Positions 42,247 through 49,670 of a DNA stretch of 64,000 bases are shown here, piece after piece. The DNA is from Streptomyces sp. SUK 48 (GTDB taxonomy: Bacteria > Actinomycetota > Actinomycetes > Streptomycetales > Streptomycetaceae), in the NCBI RefSeq assembly GCF_009650765.1, contig NZ_CP045740.1:372001-436000 (forward strand), given 5' to 3'. How positions within the stretch are numbered: position 1 is the stretch's first letter; each line of letters begins with the position of its first letter. A model generated the notes under the pieces. That model worked only from the letters and a program-made list of their open reading frames with translations. It had not been told where the DNA came from and made no database searches. Position numbers and translations under genes: made by a program.

Positions 42247-42630
42247 ATGGCTGGCACAGGGTCCCGGGGCAGGGCGGAACGGCGCAGCGCCGGGGAGCTG
42301 GAGAGCGAGGTGCTGGCCGCCCTCTGGGCCACCGACCGGCCGCTCACCCCGGCGGAGATCCAGACGGAGATCGGCGGCGGCCTCGCGTACAACACGGTGC
42401 ACACCATCCTCAAACGCCTGTATGACAAGGGGCTGGTGCTGCGGGACGCGGACGGGCGGCGCGGCGCGTACCGTCCGGCGAAGAACGCGGCCGAGCTGAC
42501 CGCCGAGGCCATGCACCAGGCGCTGGACCGGGGCCCGGACCCGATCGCCGCGCTCCAGCAGTTCGTGACCGGTCTGAGCCGCGAGGAGGAGCGGGCGCTG
42601 CGCGAACTGCTCGCCGAGGGCGACGCCTGA
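42247..42630 (+). CDS. BlaI/MecI/CopY-family transcriptional repressor
   Basis: 127 residues. Winged helix LESEVLAALWATDRPLTPAEIQTEIG, AYNTVHTILKRLYDKGLVLRDADGRRGAYRPAKN is the Penicillinase_R signature (NTVxTxLxRLxxKG). The C-terminal helices dimerise. It is followed by an M56 metallopeptidase, the usual BlaI-BlaR1-like pair in which the membrane protease relieves repression. AAGGTGGG precedes the ATG. Confidence 0.93.
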   Translation: MAGTGSRGRAERRSAGELESEVLAALWATDRPLTPAEIQTEIGGGLAYNTVHTILKRLYDKGLVLRDADGRRGAYRPAKNAAELTAEAMHQALDRGPDPIAALQQFVTGLSREEERALRELLAEGDA

Positions 42631-42779
42631 GCGGACGGGTTCCCGCACCGGGTCCCCGCACCGATCCGGCGCACCGGCCCCGTACCGATCCCGCCGTACG
42701 ACGCCCGGGTACGGCGGCTCCGCACAAGGTCCGGCACACGCGGTTCCGCGCACGACGTCCACGACATGAGGTCTCGCGC

Positions 42780-43673
42780 ATGAGATTCGATGTGTACAGC
42801 CCGCTGGTGCTGTCGCTGCTGCTCGCCCTGGCGGCCCCGCTGACCGGCCGGTACGTCGCGCCCGCGGTGGCCGCGCGGGTGCTGGCCGGGGCCGCCGTGG
42901 TGACCGCCTGCGCCACCACCTGGTCGCTGGTGCTGCTCGGCGTGGCGCTGCTCGGGGACGTGCCGGCGGTGACGCGCGCGGCCGGGGCGGGCGGGCAGGC
43001 TGCGGCCGATCCGGTACCGGTGGTGATCGGGGTGGCCGCGTGGCCGGCCCTGGCGGCCGTCGGCGTGCGGCTGTTCCGGGCCGTACGGGCCGAGCGGCGC
43101 ACCCGCCGGGCGCTGCGCCGGCTGTGCGCGGGGCAGCCTGCGGACACCGAGCTGATCGTGGCCGCCTCGGCGGTGCCGCGGGCGTGCGCGGTTCCGGGGC
43201 GGCCGGGGCGGATCCTGGTCACCTCGGCGATGCTGGGCGCGCTCGGGCCCGAGGAGCGGCGGGCGCTCCTCGCGCACGAACGGGCCCATCTCGCCCACCG
43301 GCACGACGTCCTGGTGACGGCGGCCGCGCTCGCGGCGGCGGCCGACCCGCTGCTGTCTCCGGTGCGTTCGACCGTCGGCTACCTGGTGGAGCGGTGGGCC
43401 GACGAGCGGGCGGCGGCCGCGGTCGGCGACCGCCGCACCACCGCCCACGCGCTGGCGCGGGCCGCGCTCACGGCGCAGCGGGGCGGCGCGGTGTGCGCGC
43501 TGCACTTCGCCGACCGCGCCGTCACGCGCCGGATCGCCGCCCTCCAGAGCGCCCCGCAGCCCAGCCTGGGGTCCGCCGCGCTGGCGGTGCTCGCCCTGAG
43601 CACCCTGCCCCCGCTGCTGGCGGCGGACGCCACGGGTGATCTCTTCCGGCTGCTGACGGGCGCGCCGCTCTGA
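42780..43673 (+). CDS. M56 family membrane metallopeptidase (BlaR1-like)
   Basis: 297 residues. Three N-terminal helices, a cytoplasmic zinc-protease domain with HERAH (H166-E-x-x-H170, ALLAHERAHLAHRHD) and the third ligand region in VERWADERAAAAVG, then a final helix. There is no extracellular beta-lactam sensor domain, so the signal is unknown. It probably cleaves or inactivates the BlaI-type repressor encoded 149 nt upstream. Frequent paralogue pair in Streptomyces. Confidence 0.92.
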   Translation: MRFDVYSPLVLSLLLALAAPLTGRYVAPAVAARVLAGAAVVTACATTWSLVLLGVALLGDVPAVTRAAGAGGQAAADPVPVVIGVAAWPALAAVGVRLFRAVRAERRTRRALRRLCAGQPADTELIVAASAVPRACAVPGRPGRILVTSAMLGALGPEERRALLAHERAHLAHRHDVLVTAAALAAAADPLLSPVRSTVGYLVERWADERAAAAVGDRRTTAHALARAALTAQRGGAVCALHFADRAVTRRIAALQSAPQPSLGSAALAVLALSTLPPLLAADATGDLFRLLTGAPL

Positions 43674-43722
43674 CCGGACCGGGCCTCTCCCCCGCCTGCC
43701 GGGCCTCACGAGACCGGGAGGT

Positions 43723-43754
43723 CCGGACCCCGGGAGATCCGGACCCCGGGAGAT
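43723..43754. repeat. 16-bp tandem repeat between convergent genes
   Basis: Two exact copies of CCGGACCCCGGGAGAT (43723-43738 and 43739-43754), with partial copies on both sides (from 43712 to 43759). Each contains a palindromic CCCGGG, so the block can fold and probably acts as terminator for the M56 gene and the phosphorylase. Confidence 0.75.
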
Positions 43755-43761
43755 CCGGGCC

Positions 43762-46119
43762 TCAGGCGGTCTGGTTCGGTACCCGGTGCCTCGGCTGCTC
43801 CGGCACCGCCCTGCGGGCGATCGGCGGTACGGCGCGGACGGCCGGCTCGCTCGTGGTCACCGTGACGGCGTCACCGTGGTGCCGCAGGTCCAGCGGCGGC
43901 CCGTCGAGCAGCTCGTACGTCGTCTTGTCCGCGTCGATCTCCACCCGCAGCCTGCGGCCCCGGAACTGCACATGGAAGGCGAGCCGGGAGAGGCGTTCGG
44001 GCAACCGGGGGGCGAAGCGCAGCCGTTCACCGTCGCGGCGCATCCCGCCGAAGCCCGCGACCAGCGCCATCCAGGTGCCGGCGAGCGAGGCGATGTGCAG
44101 TCCGTCGCGGGTGTTGTGCTCCAGGTCGTGCAGGTCCATCAGGGCCGCCTCGGCCGTGTAGTCGTAGGCGAGGTCGAGATGGCCGGTCCGGGCGGCGACG
44201 ACGGCCTGGCAGCAGGCGGACAGGGAGGAGTCGCGGACGGTCAGCGGCTCGTAGTAGGCGAAGTTCCGGGCGATCTGCTCCTCGTCGTACCGCTCGGCGA
44301 ACCAGCTGTCGCAGGTGTACAGGGCCAGTACCAGGTCCGCCTGCTTCACGACCTGTTTGCGGTAGAGGTCGAAGTACGGGAAGTGCAGCAGCAGCGGGTA
44401 CTGGTCGGAGCGGGTGCCGTCGAAGTCCCAGCGCTGGTAGCGGGTGAAGCCGGAGTGCTGTTCGTGGACGCCGAGTTCGGCGTTGTACGGCACGTGCATC
44501 GCCCCGGCCGCGTCGCGCCAGGCCGCGCTCTCCTCCTCGTCCACCCCGAGCCGGGCGGCCTCGCGCGGATGGCGTTCGACGGCATCGGCGGCGGCCAGCA
44601 TGTTCTGACGCGCCATCAGGTTGGTGTACGCGTTGTCGTCGGCGACCGCGCTGTACTCGTCGGGTCCGGTGACGCCGTCGAGATGGTAGACGCCGTGCGC
44701 GTCGTGGTGGCCGAGCGAGCGCCACAACCGGGCGGTCTCCACCAGGAGTTCGACCCCGGCCTCGCGTTCGAAGGCGGTGTCGCCGGTCGCGTCGACGTAG
44801 CGGACGACGGCGTCGGCGATGCCGGCGTTCACATGGAAGGCGGCGGTGCCGGCCGGCCAGTACGCCGACCCCTCCGGACCCGCGATGGTCCGCCAGGGGA
44901 ACGCGGCCCCGGCGAGCCCCAGTTGGGCCGCGCGCTCGCGGGCCTCGTCCAGGGTGCTGTACCGCCAGCGCAGCGCCTCCGCGACGGAGGCGGGCGCGGT
45001 GTGGGTGAGCAGCGGCAGCACGAACATCTCGGTGTCCCAGAACGCGTGCCCGTCGTAACCGGAGCCGGTGAGGCCCTTCGCGGGTATCGCGCGCCGCTCC
45101 GCGCGGGCCCCGGCCTGGAAGACGTGGAACAGCGCGAACCGTACGGCCTGCTGGATCTCCTCGTCGCCGCCGACCTCGACGTCGGCGCGGGCCCAGAAGT
45201 CGTCCAGGGCGGCCCGCTGGTCGGCGAGCAGTCCGGGCCAGCCGTCGTGGGCGGCGGCCGCGAGCGCGGCGTCGACCTGGTCGGCCATCGCGGGCAGCGA
45301 GCGGGTCGCGGACCAGCCGTGGGCGACCAGCTTCTCCACCCGCAGGCTCTGGCCGGGCTCCAGGACCGAGGTGACGGTCAGCCGGGCCAGGTCGGTGCCG
45401 CTCTCGCTGCGGGTGGTGGTGCGCTCGGGCCCGCTGACGACATGGTCGGCGGCGACCGCGACCCGCAGGCCGCTGTGCCGGGTCCGGTGCACCAGGCGCA
45501 GCCGGTCGCCGGTGGCGAAATCGTCCTCCTGCTCCAGGGGAGACTTCAGCGCGACCGCGGCGCGCGGGTCGCCGTCGGAGCCGGGCAGGCTCTCGTTGGC
45601 GACCAGCTCGGACTGGATCACCACCCGGCTGCGGGAGTCGACGGCCTCCACCTCGTACGCCACGGCGGCCACCGCGCGCTGGGTGAGCGAGACCAGCCGG
45701 GTCGAGCGCACCCGGACGGTGGAACCGGCCGGGGAGGTCCACTCGCAGGTCCGCTCCAGCACCCCGCGGCGCAGGTCCAGGACCCGCTCGTGGGAGGTGA
45801 GGCGGCCGTAGCGCAGATCGAACGGCTCGTCGTCCACGAGCAGCCGCAGGACCTTGCCGTTGGTGACGTTGATGACGGTCTGGCCCGACTCCGGATAGCC
45901 GTACCCGGCCTCCGCGTACGGCAGCGGGTGCACCTCGTGCACGCCGTTGAGGTAGCTGCCGGGCAGTCCGTGCGGTTCCCCCTCGTCGAGGTTGCCGCGC
46001 CAGCCGACATGGCCGTTGGACAGCGCGAACACGGACTCGCTCTGGGCGAGCACGTCGAGGTCGAGGGTGGTCTCGCGGACCGCCCACGGCTCGACGGCGT
46101 ACGAACCCTGGGTGATCAC
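43762..46119 (-). CDS. Glycoside hydrolase family 65 protein (disaccharide phosphorylase)
   Basis: 785 residues. The N-terminal domain opens with YAVEPWAVRETTLDLDVLAQSESVFALSNGHVGWRGNLDEG; the (alpha/alpha)6 barrel contains GHAFWDTEMFVLPLL and the general acid in DGVTGPDEYSAVADDN; then YDYTAEAALMDLHDLEHNTRDGLHIASLAGTWMALVAGFGG, the phosphate/sugar-binding region. GH65 enzymes phosphorolyse maltose, trehalose or kojibiose to beta-glucose 1-phosphate and glucose. The adjoining beta-phosphoglucomutase, overlapping by 4 nt, completes the pathway. GTG start at 46119. Confidence 0.95.
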   Translation of the reverse strand: MITQGSYAVEPWAVRETTLDLDVLAQSESVFALSNGHVGWRGNLDEGEPHGLPGSYLNGVHEVHPLPYAEAGYGYPESGQTVINVTNGKVLRLLVDDEPFDLRYGRLTSHERVLDLRRGVLERTCEWTSPAGSTVRVRSTRLVSLTQRAVAAVAYEVEAVDSRSRVVIQSELVANESLPGSDGDPRAAVALKSPLEQEDDFATGDRLRLVHRTRHSGLRVAVAADHVVSGPERTTTRSESGTDLARLTVTSVLEPGQSLRVEKLVAHGWSATRSLPAMADQVDAALAAAAHDGWPGLLADQRAALDDFWARADVEVGGDEEIQQAVRFALFHVFQAGARAERRAIPAKGLTGSGYDGHAFWDTEMFVLPLLTHTAPASVAEALRWRYSTLDEARERAAQLGLAGAAFPWRTIAGPEGSAYWPAGTAAFHVNAGIADAVVRYVDATGDTAFEREAGVELLVETARLWRSLGHHDAHGVYHLDGVTGPDEYSAVADDNAYTNLMARQNMLAAADAVERHPREAARLGVDEEESAAWRDAAGAMHVPYNAELGVHEQHSGFTRYQRWDFDGTRSDQYPLLLHFPYFDLYRKQVVKQADLVLALYTCDSWFAERYDEEQIARNFAYYEPLTVRDSSLSACCQAVVAARTGHLDLAYDYTAEAALMDLHDLEHNTRDGLHIASLAGTWMALVAGFGGMRRDGERLRFAPRLPERLSRLAFHVQFRGRRLRVEIDADKTTYELLDGPPLDLRHHGDAVTVTTSEPAVRAVPPIARRAVPEQPRHRVPNQTA

Positions 46120-46856
46120 CGCTTGCCTCCCAGCTCGGCGAGGTCCTCCACGACGATGCTCGCACCGTGCGCGTACAGCGCGTCGCGCTGGCCGACCCGG
46201 TCGAGGCCGACGACGTAGCCGAAGCCGCCCGCGCGGCCCGCGTCCATGCCCGCCTGCGCGTCCTCGAAGACGGCCGCCCGGGACGGCTCGACGCCGAGGT
46301 CGTGGGCGGCGGCGAGGAAGGTGTCGGGGTGCGGCTTGCCCGGCAGCTTGCGCTCGGCGGCCACCACGCCGTCGACGCGGACGTCGAAGAAGTGCTCGGC
46401 GTCCACGGCCCGCAGCACGTCACGGCAGTTGGCGCTGGAGGAGACGATCGCGGTGCGCAGCCCCTCGGCGCGGACCGCCTCCAGGTAGCGCAGGGTGCCC
46501 TCGTACGCCTCGACGCCGCCGGTGCGGATCCGCTCCAGGAGCAGTTCGTTCTTCCGGTTGCCGAGGCCGTTCACGGTCAGGGCGTCCGGTGGGTCGTCCG
46601 CCGTGCCCTCCGGCAGCTGGATGCCGCGCGACTCCAGGAAGGCGCGCACCCCGTCGGCGCGGGGGCGGCCGTCGACGTACTCGTCGTAGTCGGCGACCGC
46701 GTCGAACGGCCGTGCCTCCGGGCCCTCGTGGGAGCGCAGGAAGGCGTCGAACGTCTCCTTCCAGGCGGCCGCGTGCACCACGGCCGTCTTGGTGACGACC
46801 CCGTCGAGGTCGAAGAGGCACGCCTGGATGTCGTCGGGCAGACCGAGCTGGTTCAT
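46116..46856 (-). CDS. pgmB: Beta-phosphoglucomutase family HAD hydrolase
   Basis: 246 residues. HAD motif I ACLFDLDGVVTKTAVVHAAAWK (nucleophile DxD), motif II IVSSSANC, Lys in KLPGKPHPDTFLAAA and motif IV VFEDAQAGMDAG. It interconverts beta-glucose 1-phosphate and glucose 6-phosphate, the product of the coupled GH65 phosphorylase. Start ATG 46856 is where homology starts; the longer open frame upstream is non-coding. Confidence 0.93.
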   Translation of the reverse strand: MNQLGLPDDIQACLFDLDGVVTKTAVVHAAAWKETFDAFLRSHEGPEARPFDAVADYDEYVDGRPRADGVRAFLESRGIQLPEGTADDPPDALTVNGLGNRKNELLLERIRTGGVEAYEGTLRYLEAVRAEGLRTAIVSSSANCRDVLRAVDAEHFFDVRVDGVVAAERKLPGKPHPDTFLAAAHDLGVEPSRAAVFEDAQAGMDAGRAGGFGYVVGLDRVGQRDALYAHGASIVVEDLAELGGKR

Positions 46857-46936
46857 ACCGAGGACTGTTCCCCATGAGTGGCGCTCCAGCGAGTGTCCCG
46901 CGCCACAATTTCGCCGGTTCAGGGGGTGACACACTC

Positions 46937-47641
46937 GTGGGTGTGCCGTTGACCTCCGACCGTGTGCCCCCGACCTTCGACGACCTCCTCGCGCGCGCCC
47001 GCGCACTCCCCCGAGGCGGCCGGCGCGCCCTGCTCGGCGTCGCGGGCGGCCCCGGCGCGGGCAAGTCCACGCTGGCCGCGTGTCTGGTGCGCGCCCTGAA
47101 CGCCGACGGACCCCGCTGGGCCGCCCACGTCCCCATGGACGGCTTCCATCTGGCCGACGCCGAACTCGACCGGCTGGGGCGCCGGGACCGCAAGGGCGCG
47201 CCGGACACCTTCGACGCGGCCGGGTACGCGGCGCTGCTGCGGCGGCTGCGGGAGGAGACGGAGGAGGTCGTGTACGCGCCCGGGTTCGAGCGGGTCCTGG
47301 AGCAGCCGCTGGCCGGTGCGATCCCGGTGCCGCCGGACGTCCGGCTCGTGGTGACCGAGGGCAACTACCTTCTCCTGGCGGAGGGTTCGTGGGCACGGGT
47401 GCGGCCGTGCCTGGACGAGGTCTGGTACTGCGAGATCCCCGAGGAGGAGCGGATCCGCCGACTGGTGGCCCGGCATGTGGAGTTCGGCAAGGAATCGGCG
47501 GCGGCGCGCGCGTGGGTGCTGGGCACGGACCAGCGCAACGCCGAGCTGGTGGCGGCGACGCGGGAGCGGGCGGATCTGGTGGTCCCGGCGGGTGCGCTGC
47601 CGCCACCCGTGCGAGACCGGGCCTGCCGCCGCGCCGGTTGA
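46937..47641 (+). CDS. P-loop nucleoside/sugar kinase (uridine kinase/phosphoribulokinase-like)
   Basis: About 234 residues. Walker A GVAGGPGAGKSTLAACL, HVPMDGFHLADAELDRLGRRDRKGAPDTFDAAGYAALLRRLR (substrate base region), VVTEGNYLLLAEGSWARVRPCLDEVWYCEIPEEERIRRLVARH. This is the FrcK/YfdG-like group of nucleoside or sugar kinases in actinobacteria. GTG 46937 follows GGGGGTGAC; ATG 46874 would add 21 residues. Divergent from pgmB. Confidence 0.88.
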   Translation: MGVPLTSDRVPPTFDDLLARARALPRGGRRALLGVAGGPGAGKSTLAACLVRALNADGPRWAAHVPMDGFHLADAELDRLGRRDRKGAPDTFDAAGYAALLRRLREETEEVVYAPGFERVLEQPLAGAIPVPPDVRLVVTEGNYLLLAEGSWARVRPCLDEVWYCEIPEEERIRRLVARHVEFGKESAAARAWVLGTDQRNAELVAATRERADLVVPAGALPPPVRDRACRRAG

Positions 47642-47819
47642 CTGCTGGTCAGCCGGGCCGGCCGGCTCCAGCTGCTCCCCGGGCGGCTCCGGTCGGCGGG
47701 GCCGATTCCCCTGGCCGCGCCGGGTGCTGGGCCGCTTCCTTCGATTGCTGGTCAACCCGCTGGTCACGGCCCTGGGTGAGCTATGTTGAATGCTCGTGGG
47801 AGACAAAGGAGACGGACCG

Positions 47820-48737
47820 GTGCCCTCGCCGCAGCAGGCCCGCGCACAGGCATCAGCGATCACCTCGGGCAAGACCGCGCCCGAGGTCGAGGCCGCCCCG
47901 ACCTCCCAGCTCAGGGAGCTGTTCGACGGCCCCCGTCTGTCACCGGGGCAGCGGCGGATCGCCCAGTACCTCATCGAACACATCACCGAGGCCGCGTTCC
48001 TGTCGATCACCGAGCTGGCGGACCGGGTCGGGGTCAGCCAGCCGTCCGTGACCCGCTTCGCCGGTGCCGTCGGCTTCAGCGGCTACCCCGCCCTGCGGGA
48101 ACGGCTCCAGTCGATCGCGCTGAAGGCCCTGGCCGGCGGGCCCGCGGAGCCGGACCGCGCCAATGAGCTCCAGGCGGCCGTGGACGCCGAGATCGCGAAC
48201 CTGGAGAACCTGCGCCGCGACTTCGCCGACCCGGACCGGGTGATCCACATCGGCCGGGAGCTGTCCCGCTCCACCCCGCTGACCGTGCTGGGCCTGCGCA
48301 TCTCGGAGTCGCTCGCGGAGTACTTCGGATACGCGGCACGCCGTATCCACCCCGATGTACGGCTGGTCACCCGGGGCGGCAGCGTGGCCTACGACGCGCT
48401 GCTCCAGTCCCGCGAGGCCGGCGGCAGCTGGGTGCTGGCGTTCGCCATGCCCCGGCACTCGCACGAGACCCTCCAGGCGGTCCGGGTCGCGCACCGCGCC
48501 GGTCTCAAGGTCGCCCTGATCACCGACCTCGCGCTCGGTCCGCTGGCCGACGAGGCCGACGTCACCTTCGCCACCGGCACCGGCTCCCGGCTGGTCTTCG
48601 ACTCCTACGCCGCGCCCAACATGATGGCCGCGGCGCTGCTCCAGGCGATGACCGACGCCGACCCGGAGCGGACACAGGCGCGGCTGGAGAAGTACGAGCA
48701 GGTCTCCGACCAGCACCAGTTCTTCGTGCGGGACTGA
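47820..48737 (+). CDS. MurR/RpiR family transcriptional regulator
   Basis: 305 residues from GTG 47820 (AAGGAG at 8 nt; an ATG at 47790 has none). HTH_6 domain: LSPGQRRIAQYLIEHITEAAFLSITELADRVGVSQPSVTRFAGAVGFSGYPALRERL; SIS domain from about 145 (TVLGLRISESLAEYFGYAARRI, GGSWVLAFAMPRHSHETLQAVRVAHRAGLKVALITD). It senses a phosphosugar and controls sugar or amino-sugar genes; the target is not in view. TATGTT 13 nt upstream may be the -10. Confidence 0.92.
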   Translation: MPSPQQARAQASAITSGKTAPEVEAAPTSQLRELFDGPRLSPGQRRIAQYLIEHITEAAFLSITELADRVGVSQPSVTRFAGAVGFSGYPALRERLQSIALKALAGGPAEPDRANELQAAVDAEIANLENLRRDFADPDRVIHIGRELSRSTPLTVLGLRISESLAEYFGYAARRIHPDVRLVTRGGSVAYDALLQSREAGGSWVLAFAMPRHSHETLQAVRVAHRAGLKVALITDLALGPLADEADVTFATGTGSRLVFDSYAAPNMMAAALLQAMTDADPERTQARLEKYEQVSDQHQFFVRD

Positions 48738-48886
48738 TTCTCCCCGTACGCCTCCGTACGTCCCCGTACGTCCCGTAGGGAATCCGTGTGCCCGCGCGCC
48801 GTCGGTCCTGCGGTGCGGCCCTCACACCCGTGAAGATCTCGCGGTCGCCGATCACCCTTAGGGGGATCTTTCACCTCATATCGCGC

Positions 48887-48934
48887 ATGAATGTTTTCAT
48901 ACGTCTTGCAAACTGCTCGGTATATATAAATACT
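48887..48934 (+). promoter_or_regulatory. AT-rich promoter with upstream dyad
   Basis: ATGAA-TGTT-TTCAT (48887-48900) is a perfect inverted repeat. It precedes TTGCAA (48906-48911), a 17-nt spacer and AATACT (48929-48934), with a TATATATAAA run between. This is by far the most AT-rich patch in the window, with no gene start within 180 nt. Confidence 0.55.
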
Positions 48935-48940
48935 CTGCTG

Positions 48941-49070
48941 GCGGATCGCCCGCTCGGGCATCCCGGACCGCCGTCACCTACCCAGACGGCACCCGGGATG
49001 TCCGGTGGTGCGGCGCCCCTGTGCCGCACCGGGGGCGGCCCCGGTCATCCCCTAGGCCGGGGCCGCCCGC
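48941..49070 (+). ncRNA. Candidate structured small RNA / leader
   Basis: Three consecutive stem-loops follow the promoter: 48959-48966 with 48993-49000 (CATCCCGG), 49007-49014 with 49023-49030 (GGTGCGGC, 8-nt loop) and a perfect 12-bp stem 49033-49044 with 49057-49068 (GGGCGGCCCCGG, 12-nt loop), the last like a terminator. The transcript would be about 130 nt. It may be a free sRNA or an attenuator for the gene at 49115. Inference from structure only. Confidence 0.45.
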
Positions 49071-49114
49071 ATCTCGTCGGACCACCCTCACGACGCCGCA
49101 GACCGGAAGTGACC

Positions 49115-49489
49115 ATGCCCGTGACCATGCCCCTGACCAGCACGCGCATCAGCCCCGACTGGCCCTGCCAGGTCAAGACCCCCGGTTCGTACGACTGGGA
49201 GCGTTCGGCCGCCAAGTGGCTGCGCGAGCTGATCCCGGCGCGCTATGCCAGCTATCCGGCCCTGATCCGGCACCCCGTGCTGCTCGCCCGGCACGCGCAG
49301 ATCCAGGTCGAGCAGGAGATCCGGGTGGCCCGCACCGCGCTCCAGACGGCGCGGGCCGAGCTGCCGATGCTCGGGCTGCCCGAGGCGGTCATCGAGCACA
49401 CGATCAAGATGTACGCCGCGGAGGTGCTGCAACTCCAGCACATCGCCCGCAGCGTGCGCGCGGTCAGCACGGCCCTGGGCCGCCGCTGA
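49115..49489 (+). CDS. Hypothetical helical protein
   Basis: 124 residues from ATG 49115 (GGAAG at 5 nt). Opens MPVTMPLTSTRISPDWPCQVKTPGSYDWERSAAKWLRELIPARYASYP, then two long helices (ARHAQIQVEQEIRVARTALQTARAELPMLGLPEAVIEHTIKMYAAEVLQLQHIARSVRAVSTALG) likely coiled. A conserved Streptomyces-type hypothetical; no function known to me. It stands downstream of three stem-loops that may control it. Confidence 0.75.
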   Translation: MPVTMPLTSTRISPDWPCQVKTPGSYDWERSAAKWLRELIPARYASYPALIRHPVLLARHAQIQVEQEIRVARTALQTARAELPMLGLPEAVIEHTIKMYAAEVLQLQHIARSVRAVSTALGRR

Positions 49490-49670
49490 GCCCCGCCCCG
49501 GCCCGCACCCCACCCCGCGCCCCGGCCAAAATCGCCCCGGCCCATGTCGGACCGCCCGGACGGCCGCGAGGGGCGGGTGGAAGGCCGTAGCACCTCACCC
49601 CCAGCGGACGAGTGATCGAACGTGGCCGAATGTGCGATGCTCGTCGCGTGACGAGCGAGTCCGTGCCCCG

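Noticed and set aside
43723..43754. Tandem repeat as regulatory operator array
   Set aside because: It lies between the 3' ends of two convergent genes, so termination is a better explanation.
46874..46936. Upstream ATG for the P-loop kinase
   Set aside because: No ribosome site and the added 21 residues lack family similarity; GTG 46937 follows GGGGGTGAC.
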